Assembly (NCBI RefSeq): GCF_019795295.1
Contig: NZ_JAIMCG010000004.1
Coordinates: forward strand, 62,001-126,000
Direction: 5' to 3'
Source of the DNA: Cupriavidus sp. AU9028
GTDB taxonomy: Bacteria > Pseudomonadota > Gammaproteobacteria > Burkholderiales > Burkholderiaceae
DNA length: 64,000 bases
Made by a program: the position numbers and the translations under genes. The notes beneath the pieces are model-generated. The model had not been told where the DNA came from and searched no databases. It was given only the letters and a program-made list of their open reading frames with translations. This document shows, in pieces, positions 55,973 through 64,000 of this stretch (position 1 is the stretch's first letter; every line of letters begins with the position of its first letter).

Positions 55973-56923
55973 TCAGTGCGCCGCGCCGACCGCCTGTTCC
56001 AGCGCGTCGATGAACATGCCGGCGACCGGGAAGCCGGTCTGCTGCATGATTTCCTGGAAGCAGGTGGGGCTGGTGACGTTGACCTCCGTGAGATAGTCGC
56101 CAATCACATCCAGGCCCACCAGCAGCAGCCCCCGCGCAGCCAGCACCGGCGCCAGCGTCTCCCCGATCTCGCGGTCGCGCTCGGACAGCGGCTGCGCTCG
56201 GCCGGTGCCGCCTGCCGCCAGATTGCCGCGCACTTCGCCATCCTTGGGGATGCGCGCCAGCGAATACGGTACCGGCTTGCCGCCGATCAGCAGCACGCGC
56301 TTGTCGCCGTCGCGGATCTCGGGAATGAAGCGCTGCACCATCAGCGAACGCGCGCCGTTGTTGCCCAGCGTCTCGACGATCGCACCCAGATTGATGCCAT
56401 CCTTGCCCACGCGGAACACGCCCATGCCGCCCATGCCGTCCAGCGGCTTGACGATGATGTCGCCATGCTCGGCGTGGAAGGCGCGAATGCGGGCCGCGTC
56501 GCGCGTCACCAGCGTCGGCGTGACGAACTGGCCGAACTCGGCGATGGCGATCTTCTCCGAGTGGTCACGAATCGCCTGCGGCTTGTTGAATACGCGTGCG
56601 CCCTGCCGCTCCGCCACCTCAAGCAGCCAGGTGCTGGTCACATATTCCATGTCGAACGGCGGGTCCTTGCGCATCAGCACGGCATCGAAGTCGCGCAGCG
56701 GGGTCGGGACGGCCGCGTCCAGCCGGTACCAGTCATCCGCATTGCCGGTCAGGTGCAGCGCGCTGGCGGCGGCTTCGACCACGCCCGAGGACAGCGTCAA
56801 TTGCGGTTGCAGGCAGAAGTACAGCTGATGACCCCGGCCCGCCGCTTCGACCATCATCGCGTAGGTGGAGTCCTTGTACGTCTTGAAGGTATCGAGCGGG
56901 TCGGTAATGAATAGGATGCGCAT
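55973..56923 (-). CDS. gshB: Glutathione synthetase
   Basis: GshB joins gamma-glutamylcysteine and glycine. The 316-residue ATP-grasp enzyme begins RILFITDPLDTFKTYKDST. It has MRKDPPFDMEY, the ATP-binding IVKPLDGMGGMGVFRV loop and the NVTSPTCFQEI C-terminus. It is separated from gshA by 96 bp, and the EIIAMan gene follows by 91 bp, giving the conserved gsh-PTS neighbourhood. Confidence 0.97.
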   Translation of the reverse strand: MRILFITDPLDTFKTYKDSTYAMMVEAAGRGHQLYFCLQPQLTLSSGVVEAAASALHLTGNADDWYRLDAAVPTPLRDFDAVLMRKDPPFDMEYVTSTWLLEVAERQGARVFNKPQAIRDHSEKIAIAEFGQFVTPTLVTRDAARIRAFHAEHGDIIVKPLDGMGGMGVFRVGKDGINLGAIVETLGNNGARSLMVQRFIPEIRDGDKRVLLIGGKPVPYSLARIPKDGEVRGNLAAGGTGRAQPLSERDREIGETLAPVLAARGLLLVGLDVIGDYLTEVNVTSPTCFQEIMQQTGFPVAGMFIDALEQAVGAAH

Positions 56924-57019
56924 GCTGGATAGATTCGGCGGTGAGGTCGGCCAGGGAGCGAACGCGGGCTGCGATGCGGCGTACAGGCCACGCCTGCATC
57001 GCGCCTGCAGCGGAAGGGA

Positions 57020-58321
57020 TCAGAGGATGGGATTCGGATCCGTCTTCTCGAGTTCAATCGAGGCCGCCAGCAGCGCAAGCCGCGCCACCACCCCGTACAT
57101 ATAGAAGCGGTTGGGCACCGCGGCCCCCGGCTTGGCGTGGGTGTCGGGGATGCTGTTGGGCGCGAACGCCAGCGGCACGAAATGCATGCCAGGCGCGTTC
57201 AGGTTCTCGTCGACGCCGCGGCCGGTGTGGACGCGGTAGAAGCCGCCAACGACGTAACGGTCGATCATGTAGACCACCGGTTCCGCCACCGCCTCGTTGA
57301 CCTTCTCGAAGGTATGCACGCCTTCCTGGATGATGACGTCGTTGACCTCCAGGCCTTCCTTGACGACGCTCATCTTGTTGCGCTCCTTCCGGTTCAGGCC
57401 CTTGACCTCGGCCGGATCGCGCACCGTCATCACGCCCATGCCGTAGGTGCCGGCATCGGCCTTGACCACCACGTACGGCGTTTCCTTGATGCCGTACTCG
57501 CGGTACTTCTTGGCGATCTTCTTGAGCACGCCCTCGACCGCATCGGCCAACGCTTCCTCGCCCACGCGCTCATGGAAGTCGATGCCGCCCACGCGCGCGA
57601 AGTACGGATTGATCATCCATTGATCGATGTCGATCAGCTTGGCGAACTTCTTGGCCACCTCGTCGTAGGCCGAGAAGTGCGACGACTTGCGGCGCGTGCT
57701 CCAGCCCGCGTGCAGCGGCGGCAGCACGTACTGCTCGTTGATGTTCTCCAGGATCGGCGGTACGCCGGCGGACAGGTCGTTGTTCAGCAGGATCGAACAG
57801 GGATCGAAATCCTTCAGTCCCAGGCGGCGGTCACGCGTGCCCAGTCGCTGCAGTGGCTCGACGACCAGCACCTGGCCATCCGGCAGCTCGATCGGCGTGG
57901 GCTCGGTGATGTCCTCGGACAGCGAACCGAGCCGCACGTTCAGGCCCGCCTGGCGCATGATCAGCGACAGCCGCGCGACGTTCTGCAGATAGAACATGTT
58001 GCGCGTGTGGCGCTCCGGGATCAGCAGCAGGTTCTTGGCGTCCGGGCAGATCTTCTCGATCGCGGCCATTGCCGCCTGCACCGCCAGCGGCAGCATTTCG
58101 GGGGCGAGGTTGTTGAAGCCGCCGGGGAACAGGTTGGTGTCCACTGGCGCCAGCTTGAAGCCGGCATTGCGCAGGTCGACCGAGCAATAGAACGGGGGGG
58201 TATGCTCCTGCCATTCCAGCCGGAACCAGCGCTCGATGGACGGGGTAGCGTCCAGGATCTTCTTTTCGAGTTCGAGCAGGGGGCCGTTCAGCGCGGTAAT
58301 GAGATGCGGGACCATATCCAT
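57020..58321 (-). CDS. gshA: Glutamate-cysteine ligase, beta-proteobacterial (ATP-grasp GshA) type
   Basis: This enzyme makes gamma-glutamylcysteine, the first step of glutathione synthesis. The 433-residue protein belongs to the type that differs from the E. coli GshA family: ERWFRLEWQEHTPPFYCSVD, LFPGGFNNLAPEM, VKADAGTYGMGVMTV and GFYRVHTGRGVDENLN are its marks. Two in-frame ATGs at 58321 and 58315 are close, and the first is used here. It is followed by gshB. A structured leader or sRNA with a terminator lies upstream. Confidence 0.95.
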   Translation of the reverse strand: MDMVPHLITALNGPLLELEKKILDATPSIERWFRLEWQEHTPPFYCSVDLRNAGFKLAPVDTNLFPGGFNNLAPEMLPLAVQAAMAAIEKICPDAKNLLLIPERHTRNMFYLQNVARLSLIMRQAGLNVRLGSLSEDITEPTPIELPDGQVLVVEPLQRLGTRDRRLGLKDFDPCSILLNNDLSAGVPPILENINEQYVLPPLHAGWSTRRKSSHFSAYDEVAKKFAKLIDIDQWMINPYFARVGGIDFHERVGEEALADAVEGVLKKIAKKYREYGIKETPYVVVKADAGTYGMGVMTVRDPAEVKGLNRKERNKMSVVKEGLEVNDVIIQEGVHTFEKVNEAVAEPVVYMIDRYVVGGFYRVHTGRGVDENLNAPGMHFVPLAFAPNSIPDTHAKPGAAVPNRFYMYGVVARLALLAASIELEKTDPNPIL

Positions 58322-58498
58322 CCTATAGATCGTCTTTATCGTCCGCCCCGATTGTAGAGGAACGTTCAATAGCCTGCTGACCGGGTGCAGTGGCGGGCCG
58401 GTCGGCATGGCGTAACGATATGAGGTTTCCGGGAGGATTTAAAAGAGGAAAGGCACTGATTTTTTGACCCGGCACCGCCAGAATGATTTGCCGCAGGC

Positions 58499-58610
58499 AA
58501 AAAAAAAACGCGGCGGGCGCCGCGCTTTGAATGGCCTGACAGATACGGGGAGCGTTCTGCAGGTGGAGGAAACTGCCTCACTCGCACTGTATGTGCGCTC
58601 CCCGGCCATT
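58499..58610 (-). ncRNA. Putative structured small RNA or gshA leader attenuator
   Basis: Read leftward, GGCCATT/AATGGCC and CGCTCCCC/GGGGAGCG form a long interrupted stem (58604-58610 with 58530-58536, 58596-58603 with 58547-58554). It encloses two small hairpins, GCAC-GTGC (58584-58596) and GAGG-CCTC (58566-58579). An intrinsic terminator follows immediately: CGCGGCG/CGCCGCG at 58509-58524 and a run of ten U. No clear promoter was recognised. It may be an independent sRNA or part of the gshA 5' leader. Confidence 0.5.
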
Positions 58611-58726
58611 ACAACTGAAAGGTTTTGAAGACGGAGTTAAGTGCTTACCGAAGAAGGCCGCTGGTAGCCTGTGGGTGTCCCGTCATCTGGAGGGAGAGAC
58701 AGTGGCCTTCGGCGTGACAAGGAACG

Positions 58727-58751
58727 AAAAAAGCCCGGCACGCGGCCGGGC
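58727..58751 (-). terminator. Intrinsic terminator after amt
   Basis: Leftward, GCCCGGC (58751-58745) pairs with GCCGGGC (58739-58733) around a 5-base loop, followed by six U (A-run at 58727-58732). It ends the porin-glnK-amt operon. Confidence 0.85.
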
Positions 58752-58843
58752 AAAACTCCTGAGAGAAGATTCCCAATCAGCTCTCCAGCACAACACCGTT
58801 TGAGATGGCGCCCCTGTCAGGCGGCGCCGTCCCGGAACTTCGA

Positions 58844-60400
58844 TCAGCCCTCGTAGGCGGTTTCGCCGTGCGAGGTAATGTCCAGGCCCTCGCGCTCCTC
58901 GTCCTCGGGCACGCGCAGACCGATCAGCAGGTCGACCAGCTTGAAGGCGACGAAGGCCACCACTGCCGACCAGACCACGGTGGTCAGCACGCCTTCGACC
59001 TGCACCCAGACCTGGCTGGCGATCGAATACTCGTCGGCGACCTTGTTGGCCACGTAGTCGTAGATGCCGACGCCGCCCAGGCTCGGAGCCGCGAACACGC
59101 CCGTCAGCACCGCACCGACGATGCCGCCCACGCCGTGGACGCCGAACACGTCCAGCGTGTCGTCGGCACGCAGCATCCGCTTCAGGCCGGTGACGCCCCA
59201 CAGGCACAGCAGGCCGGCGACCAGACCCATCACGATGGCGCCCATCGGGCCGACAAAGCCGGCACCCGGGGTGATCGCCACCAGACCGGCGACCGCGCCC
59301 GACGCACCGCCCAGCATCGACGGCTTGCCCTTGGTGATCCACTCGCCGAAGGTCCAGGACAGCACCGCGGCAGCGGTTGCCAGCAGCGTATTGGCGAAGG
59401 CCAGCGCGGCGCCGCCGTTCGCTTCCAGGCCGGAGCCCGCGTTGAAGCCGAACCAGCCGAACCACAGCAGCGAGGCGCCGACCATGGTGAAGGTCAGGCT
59501 GTGCGGACGCAGCGCCTCGCGGCCGAAGCCCAGGCGCTTGCCGAACAGGTAGGCGCCCACCAGGCCCGCAATCGCCGCGTTGATGTGCACCACGGTACCG
59601 CCCGCGTAGTCGAGCGCGCCCTTCTGGAACAGCCAGCCGGCCTTGGCGGTCGCAGCCTCGGCGGCGGCGGCGTCGGTGTACGCGTCCGGACCCGGCCAGA
59701 ACCAGACCATGTGGGCCATCGGGATGTAGGCGAAGGTGAACCACAGCACGATGAAGACCAGCACCGCCGAGAAGCGGGCGCGCTCGGCGAAGGCGCCGAT
59801 GATCAGGCTGCAGGTGATCGCGGCGAATGCGCACTGGAAGCAGAAGAACACCAGTTCGGGGATCACCACGCCCTTGCTGAACGTCGCGGCCACCGCATCG
59901 GGGGTCAGGCCCTTCATGAACAGCCGGTCGGTACCGCCGAAGAAGGCGTTGCCCTCGGTGAAGGCGAAGCTGTAGCCGTAGATGGCCCACAGCAGCGACA
60001 CCAGCGAGAAGATCACCAGGCACTGCATCAGCACCGACAGCATGTTCTTGGACCGCACCAGACCGCCGTAGAACAGCGCGAGGCCCGGCAGCGTCATCAG
60101 GATCACGAGCGCCGTGCAGATCAGCAGCCAGGCGGTGTCGCCCTTGTCCGGCGTCGGCGCCGCGGCGGCCGCTTCGGTGGGAGCCGCGGCCGGCACCACC
60201 GCTGCACCGGCGGCGGCGGCATTGCCACCGGCGGTGGCGGCAGTCGCGGCAGGTGTGGCGGCTTCGGCTGCGGCTGGGGCGCTTGCCTGCGCCGTCGTCG
60301 CGTCCTGCGCCACGGCGTGACCGGACAGACCAAGACCCCCCGTACCAAGGGCAAGCGCCATGGCGCCTGCCGTCAGAAAGCGTTTGAACCAGCTATTCAT
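58844..60400 (-). CDS. amt: Ammonium transporter (Amt family)
   Basis: This is a polytopic ammonium channel of 518 residues. The N-terminus is a signal peptide (ending HAVAQD), then an Ala/Pro-rich periplasmic linker of about 60 residues that many Amt proteins lack. The transmembrane core follows with LFYGGLVRSKNML, the twin-His pore region (FGFNAGSGLE and HGVGGIVGAVLTGVF) and the C-terminal EEREGLDITSHGE that binds PII. It is downstream of glnK, as usual, with 53 bp between. Confidence 0.96.
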   Translation of the reverse strand: MNSWFKRFLTAGAMALALGTGGLGLSGHAVAQDATTAQASAPAAAEAATPAATAATAGGNAAAAGAAVVPAAAPTEAAAAAPTPDKGDTAWLLICTALVILMTLPGLALFYGGLVRSKNMLSVLMQCLVIFSLVSLLWAIYGYSFAFTEGNAFFGGTDRLFMKGLTPDAVAATFSKGVVIPELVFFCFQCAFAAITCSLIIGAFAERARFSAVLVFIVLWFTFAYIPMAHMVWFWPGPDAYTDAAAAEAATAKAGWLFQKGALDYAGGTVVHINAAIAGLVGAYLFGKRLGFGREALRPHSLTFTMVGASLLWFGWFGFNAGSGLEANGGAALAFANTLLATAAAVLSWTFGEWITKGKPSMLGGASGAVAGLVAITPGAGFVGPMGAIVMGLVAGLLCLWGVTGLKRMLRADDTLDVFGVHGVGGIVGAVLTGVFAAPSLGGVGIYDYVANKVADEYSIASQVWVQVEGVLTTVVWSAVVAFVAFKLVDLLIGLRVPEDEEREGLDITSHGETAYEG

Positions 60401-60453
60401 GTTTATCTGACCTCTTGTCTTATTCGTGCATACCGGTGCTTGTGTCGCGCCGC

Positions 60454-60849
<396 letters not shown>

Positions 60850-61626
60850 TTAGAAAGCTTTGGTGATCGTCGCCACCACGGTCGCCTTGCCCAGATACCG
60901 GCCCGACGTATTGGTGTAGACGCTGCGCTCGGCATTGGTGTCGATGTACGACACCGCGGCCGAGAAGCCGCTGCCCAGATCCTTGGTCAGCCCGATCTTC
61001 CAGTCGGTGTATGAGGCGTCGGAGACGTCCTGCACCTTCTGGTAGCCGACGTGGGCGTTCAGCGTCAGGCCCCAGACATTCAGCGGCACATTGGCCGACA
61101 GGTCCAGGTACCAGCTGTTCTTGCTGTCGGCAAAGCCGAACAGGTTGGTGGGCGCGTACGAGTACTTGAGGAAGACGGGGCCGTAGCCGACGCCCGCATA
61201 GACTTCGGTGGTGTACGGCCGCACGTAGCCGCCCGGGTAGTCGCCGGGGTAGTAGTACTGCAGCACGCCGACGTCGTAATTCCAGTTGCCGTCGCCCAGG
61301 GTGTTCTTGAAGCCGGCATAGAAGTCCATCTCGATCGGCGCCGACACCTCGTCGTTGCTGTCGTTCAGCCAGCTGATGCTGGAGTTCCAGTTGCCGGCAT
61401 AGAAGCCGCTGGCGTGGCTGTAGTCGAAGCCGCCCTGGATGGCCGGGCGCCGGTTGGTCTGCATCAGGCCGCGGTAGCGGTACTCCGATGCCAGCGTCAC
61501 GTTCGCCGTGAACGTATGCGGCGAGGCCGGTTCGGCGGCGGCAGCGCTCTGCGCGTTGGCGGTCGCGGCGAATCCGCTCAGCGCGATGGCGCCAGTGGCG
61601 CCGATGGCGAGGGCCAGCTTCTTCAT
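60850..61626 (-). CDS. TorF-family putative porin (TIGR02001-like)
   Basis: This 258-residue outer-membrane beta-barrel has a signal peptide of about 25 residues ending ANA. Alternating aromatic strands follow (TLASEYRYRGLMQTNRRPAI, GNWNYDVGVLQYYYPGDYPG) and the protein ends in a terminal Phe (ITKAF), as expected for a BAM-inserted barrel. Proteins of this family often lie beside amt-glnK genes. It is the first gene of the operon, 57 bp before glnK. It probably lets a nitrogen source cross the outer membrane, but the substrate is unproven. Confidence 0.85.
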   Translation of the reverse strand: MKKLALAIGATGAIALSGFAATANAQSAAAAEPASPHTFTANVTLASEYRYRGLMQTNRRPAIQGGFDYSHASGFYAGNWNSSISWLNDSNDEVSAPIEMDFYAGFKNTLGDGNWNYDVGVLQYYYPGDYPGGYVRPYTTEVYAGVGYGPVFLKYSYAPTNLFGFADSKNSWYLDLSANVPLNVWGLTLNAHVGYQKVQDVSDASYTDWKIGLTKDLGSGFSAAVSYIDTNAERSVYTNTSGRYLGKATVVATITKAF

Positions 61627-62037
61627 GGACTTCTTCTCCTTTTCCTTGGCTCTAGGCTTGGCGGTGCCGCGGCCTGGCTCGGACCGGGCACCCCTGGTAC
61701 ACCGCTTCGGGCGATTTACTGCAACTGGCGTGCCAGCTACGGCGCTCCCGAACGAAGCGCGCCGGGCGGCCAACGGATCGCGTGCATCGGAACCAAAACC
61801 GTCCGCCATGGCCACAGAAGACAACGGGCCCGCCTCCGTCAAAACGTGTGTCTGCAAGGGCCGGGGCGCTTTCCGGCCGGCGGGCAAGGCGCCATAATCG
61901 CGCCATGACGCCGGCCGGAGCGTCCGCCGCGCACTAGCCGGCGCGGACCGCTCTGCACCAGCCTTGTGCAGTCGGGACAGGCGAGGGGCACGGCCGCCCT
62001 AAATCGGAGCACCACATCGGTGCGCAAGGAGAAGTCC
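61627..62037. other. Divergent intergenic region between the porin and ubiK genes
   Basis: These 411 bases hold no supported gene. Leftward they carry the sigma-54 promoter at 61721-61735. Rightward there is a modest sigma-70-like pair, TTTCCG at 61870 and CATAAT at 61893 with a 17-base spacer, that may serve ubiK. Confidence 0.6.
61721..61735 (-). promoter_or_regulatory. Sigma-54 promoter of the porin-glnK-amt operon
   Basis: On the complement, TGGCACG-CCAG-TTGC matches the -24/-12 consensus in every defined position and spacing. It lies 95 bp before the porin start. No clear NtrC enhancer was recognised by eye. Confidence 0.88.
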
Positions 62038-62634
62038 ATGAAACCCAGCGATCTCTTCAACGACCTGCAGAGCAAGGTGAGCGAGGCGCTGCGCAATTCG
62101 CCTGCGAAAGACCTGGAGAAGAACGTCCGCAGCATGATGACCCAGGGCTTTGCCAAGCTGGACCTGGTCACCCGCGAGGAATTCGACGTCCAGTCGCAGG
62201 TGCTGGCCCGCACCCGTGCGCGGCTGGAGGAGCTGGAACTGCGCGTGATCGAACTGGAGCGCCGGCTGGCGCCGCAGGCAGGCACCGCCTCCACGATGGG
62301 CGCCAGCGCGGGCGGCATGAGCGCCGGCATGACGGGCGCATCGAGTGGTGCCGTGGGTGGCGTGGGTGGCGTGGGTAGCGGCCCGGGGTCGGCGACCGCC
62401 ATGGCGCCGGGTAGCGTCCCGGGAAGCGCGACGGCGTCGGGCACCGCGACGCCGACCGGCCCGGCGCTGGGCAGCACCGCGGAGATGGCGGGACGCGCCA
62501 CGGGTTCGACTACCGGGTCCACCACGGGCACCGCGACGGGCACCGCTGGCGCAGGCACCGCAGGTTCCGCACCGTCCGCGGCGCCGACGGTCGAGCCCGG
62601 CACCGGCCCGACCAACCCGGGCCTGGCCGGATAA
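62038..62634 (+). CDS. ubiK: UbiK-family (BMFP) ubiquinone biosynthesis accessory factor, extended
   Basis: UbiK supports assembly of the ubiquinone biosynthesis complex and is a small coiled-coil membrane-fusogenic protein. Residues 1-80 match the family: MKPSDLFNDLQSKVSEAL, then MMTQGFAKLDLVTREEFDVQ and a coiled coil RARLEELELRVIELERRL. Residues 85-198 are a low-complexity Gly/Ala/Ser/Thr tail not found in the usual protein of about 80-100 residues. The ATG has AAGGAGA upstream. It precedes comM, a conserved pairing. Confidence 0.88.
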   Translation: MKPSDLFNDLQSKVSEALRNSPAKDLEKNVRSMMTQGFAKLDLVTREEFDVQSQVLARTRARLEELELRVIELERRLAPQAGTASTMGASAGGMSAGMTGASSGAVGGVGGVGSGPGSATAMAPGSVPGSATASGTATPTGPALGSTAEMAGRATGSTTGSTTGTATGTAGAGTAGSAPSAAPTVEPGTGPTNPGLAG

Positions 62635-62782
62635 GCCCGCTGCGGCGGCGCAGCGTCATCCGCCGCAATCGTCACGATCGGAGGCCGCCGCGAGGCGGCC
62701 TCTGTCATTGCAGCCGGGCTTCACAAAGTCGTAACGGGTGCGTTCCCCTGTTGCCTGCTGCGCCCTGCCTCGGAGATGCCGC

Positions 62783-64000
62783 ATGCAAGCCGACCTTGCC
62801 GTCGTCCGCTGTCGTGCCCTGACCGGTATCGACGCACCGCCCGTCTGCGTCGAGACGCACCTTGCCAACGGACTGCCGGCCTTCAATATCGTCGGTCTGG
62901 CCGACACCGAGGTGCGCGAGAGCCGCGAGCGGGTGCGGGCGGCCATTCTGAACAGCGGCTTCGAATTCCCGGCGCGTCGGATCACCGTCAACCTGGCCCC
63001 GGCTGATCTGCCCAAGGAGTCCGGCCGCTTCGACCTGGCGATCGCGCTGGGTGTGCTGGCCGCCAGCGGGCAGATTCCCGCCGACGCATTGGAAGGCCGC
63101 GAATTCGCCGCGGAACTGTCGTTGTCCGGCGCCTTGCGGCCGGTGCGCGGGGCGCTCGCCATGGCGATGGGGACCGCGCGCGACAACGGCAAGCGGGGCG
63201 GCAGGCCGCACGCCTTCGTGGTAGCGGAGGACAACGCGCGCGAGGCCGCGCTGGTGCCCGACGTGCCGGTGCTGGCCGCGTCCACGCTGGCCCAGGTCTG
63301 CGCGCACCTGTGCGGCACCGGTGCCGGGCTGGCGCGCGCGATCGGCGCGCTGCCGTCGACCGGCGCCGGCGCCGACTATCCGGACATGCGCGAGGTCCGC
63401 GGGCAGGCACAGGCGCGCCGCGCGATCGAGATCGCGGCGGCGGGCCAGCATTCCGCGCTGCTGGTCGGTCCACCGGGCACCGGCAAATCGATGCTGGCCC
63501 AGCGGCTGCCCGGTTTGCTGCCGGCGATGACGCTGGACGAGTCGCTGGAATCGGCCGCGGTGCTCAGCCTGACCGGCCGGGGCTTCGACGCCTCGCGCTG
63601 GGGCAGGCGTCCGTTTCGCTCTCCGCACCATACCGCTTCCGCGGCGGCGCTGGTAGGCGGCGGCGGCGATCCGCGGCCCGGCGAGATCTCGCTGGCGCAC
63701 CGCGGGGTGCTGTTTCTCGACGAGTTGCCCGAGTTCGAGCGACGGGTGCTGGAGGTCCTGCGCGAGCCGCTGGAGACCGGGCGCATCACCATCTCGCGCG
63801 CCGGAAGGCAGGCCGAGTTTCCGGCGCGATTCCAGTTCATTGCCGCGATGAACCCCTGCCCCTGCGGCTATCGGGGCCATCCCCGCCGGGCTTGCCGCTG
63901 TACCCCCGATCAGATCCAGCGCTATCAGGGGCGCCTGTCCGGCCCGCTGCTGGACCGGATCGACCTGCAGATCTCGGTACCGACGCAAACCGAGCACGAA
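62783..64000 (+). CDS. comM: YifB/ComM-family Mg-chelatase-like AAA+ ATPase, 5' part
   Basis: ComM is a hexameric helicase that aids branch migration during natural transformation. The first 406 residues are present and the gene continues past the window edge. The N-terminal domain begins [18 protein letters not shown], with [20 protein letters not shown]. The AAA+ domain has Walker A GPPGTGKS near residue 232, Walker [11 protein letters not shown], and the cysteine-rich [19 protein letters not shown]. The ATG at 62783 gives the family N-terminus. Confidence 0.95.
   Translation, partial: MQADLAVVRCRALTGIDAPPVCVETHLANGLPAFNIVGLADTEVRESRERVRAAILNSGFEFPARRITVNLAPADLPKESGRFDLAIALGVLAASGQIPADALEGREFAAELSLSGALRPVRGALAMAMGTARDNGKRGGRPHAFVVAEDNAREAALVPDVPVLAASTLAQVCAHLCGTGAGLARAIGALPSTGAGADYPDMREVRGQAQARRAIEIAAAGQHSALLVGPPGTGKSMLAQRLPGLLPAMTLDESLESAAVLSLTGRGFDASRWGRRPFRSPHHTASAAALVGGGGDPRPGEISLAHRGVLFLDELPEFERRVLEVLREPLETGRITISRAGRQAEFPARFQFIAAMNPCPCGYRGHPRRACRCTPDQIQRYQGRLSGPLLDRIDLQISVPTQTEHE

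Larger units (their letters stand above)
58322..58843. other. Intergenic region between amt and gshA
   Basis: The 522 bases contain no supported protein gene. They hold two leftward-oriented hairpins with A-runs on their left (58727-58751 and 58499-58524), and between them a branched structured element at 58530-58610. Small frames here lack coding character. Confidence 0.6.

Noticed and set aside
58591-58803. 70-codon + strand frame between gshA and amt
   Set aside because: It has no ribosome site or family resemblance, and it overlaps the structured RNA and the amt terminator.

Overview
The window is GC-rich, densely coding bacterial chromosome. Gene content and order point to a betaproteobacterium of the Burkholderiaceae, closest in style to Cupriavidus/Ralstonia chromosome 1. 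The supporting blocks are lptCAB-rpoN-hpf-ptsN-hprK-rapZ, lolB-ispE-tRNAGln-prs-rplY-pth, a complete aa3 cytochrome oxidase cluster, and gshA-gshB-EIIAMan-HPr-EI beside glnK-amt. This placement is an inference from synteny and protein character; no database search was run. I see no insertion sequence, prophage, CRISPR array or rRNA. Nearly everything is core chromosome.

Layout. 0-8 kb: LPS export (lptC partial, lptA, lptB), sigma-54 (rpoN), ribosome hibernation, nitrogen PTS EIIA, HPr kinase, a PsiF-repeat protein, RapZ and a LON-domain protein. 8-10.4 kb: oxidised-guanine repair (mutY, mutM). 10.5-16.7 kb: TPR lipoprotein, lolB, ispE, tRNA-Gln(UUG), prs, rplY, pth. 16.8-23.2 kb: ferredoxin, coaD, rsmD, an M16 peptidase pair and divergent ftsY. 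23.2-28.4 kb: a zeta-class GST and FAH-family hydrolase, then a nitrate-response locus (NasT-like ANTAR protein, NrtA-like binding protein) and ybiB. 28.7-29.6 kb: rpoH under a perfect CIRCE element. 29.7-39.8 kb: cytochrome c oxidase structural and assembly genes. 40-52 kb: methyltransferase, comF, trmL, a Bug-type binding protein, gpsA, secB, grxC, rhodanese, gpmA, ctpA, a MoeB/ThiF E1 enzyme, mnmH, selD. 52-58.3 kb: bacterioferritin and ferredoxin Bfd, PTS enzymes, glutathione synthesis. 58.8-64 kb: amt, glnK, a TorF-type porin, ubiK and a partial comM.

How the genes work together. Nitrogen control links distant parts of the window. rpoN (2.3 kb) encodes sigma-54. I find consensus -24/-12 promoters before the nrtA-like gene (25.64 kb) and before the porin-glnK-amt operon (61.73 kb). 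The nrtA leader carries two hairpins with AACG-type hexaloops, and the second overlaps an intrinsic terminator. That is the layout of an ANTAR antitermination RNA, and an ANTAR protein is encoded immediately upstream. The PTS is also split: ptsN and hprK near the start, EIIAMan-HPr-EI near 54-56 kb. HPr keeps both His15 and the Ser46 that HprK would phosphorylate.

Other points worth a second look: a near-consensus sigma-70 promoter inside ispE, a structured RNA with its own terminator upstream of gshA, an altered Fe-S cysteine spacing in MutY, a Sco-like protein lacking the usual metal histidine in the oxidase cluster, and an octanucleotide tandem repeat that contains a peptidase stop codon.
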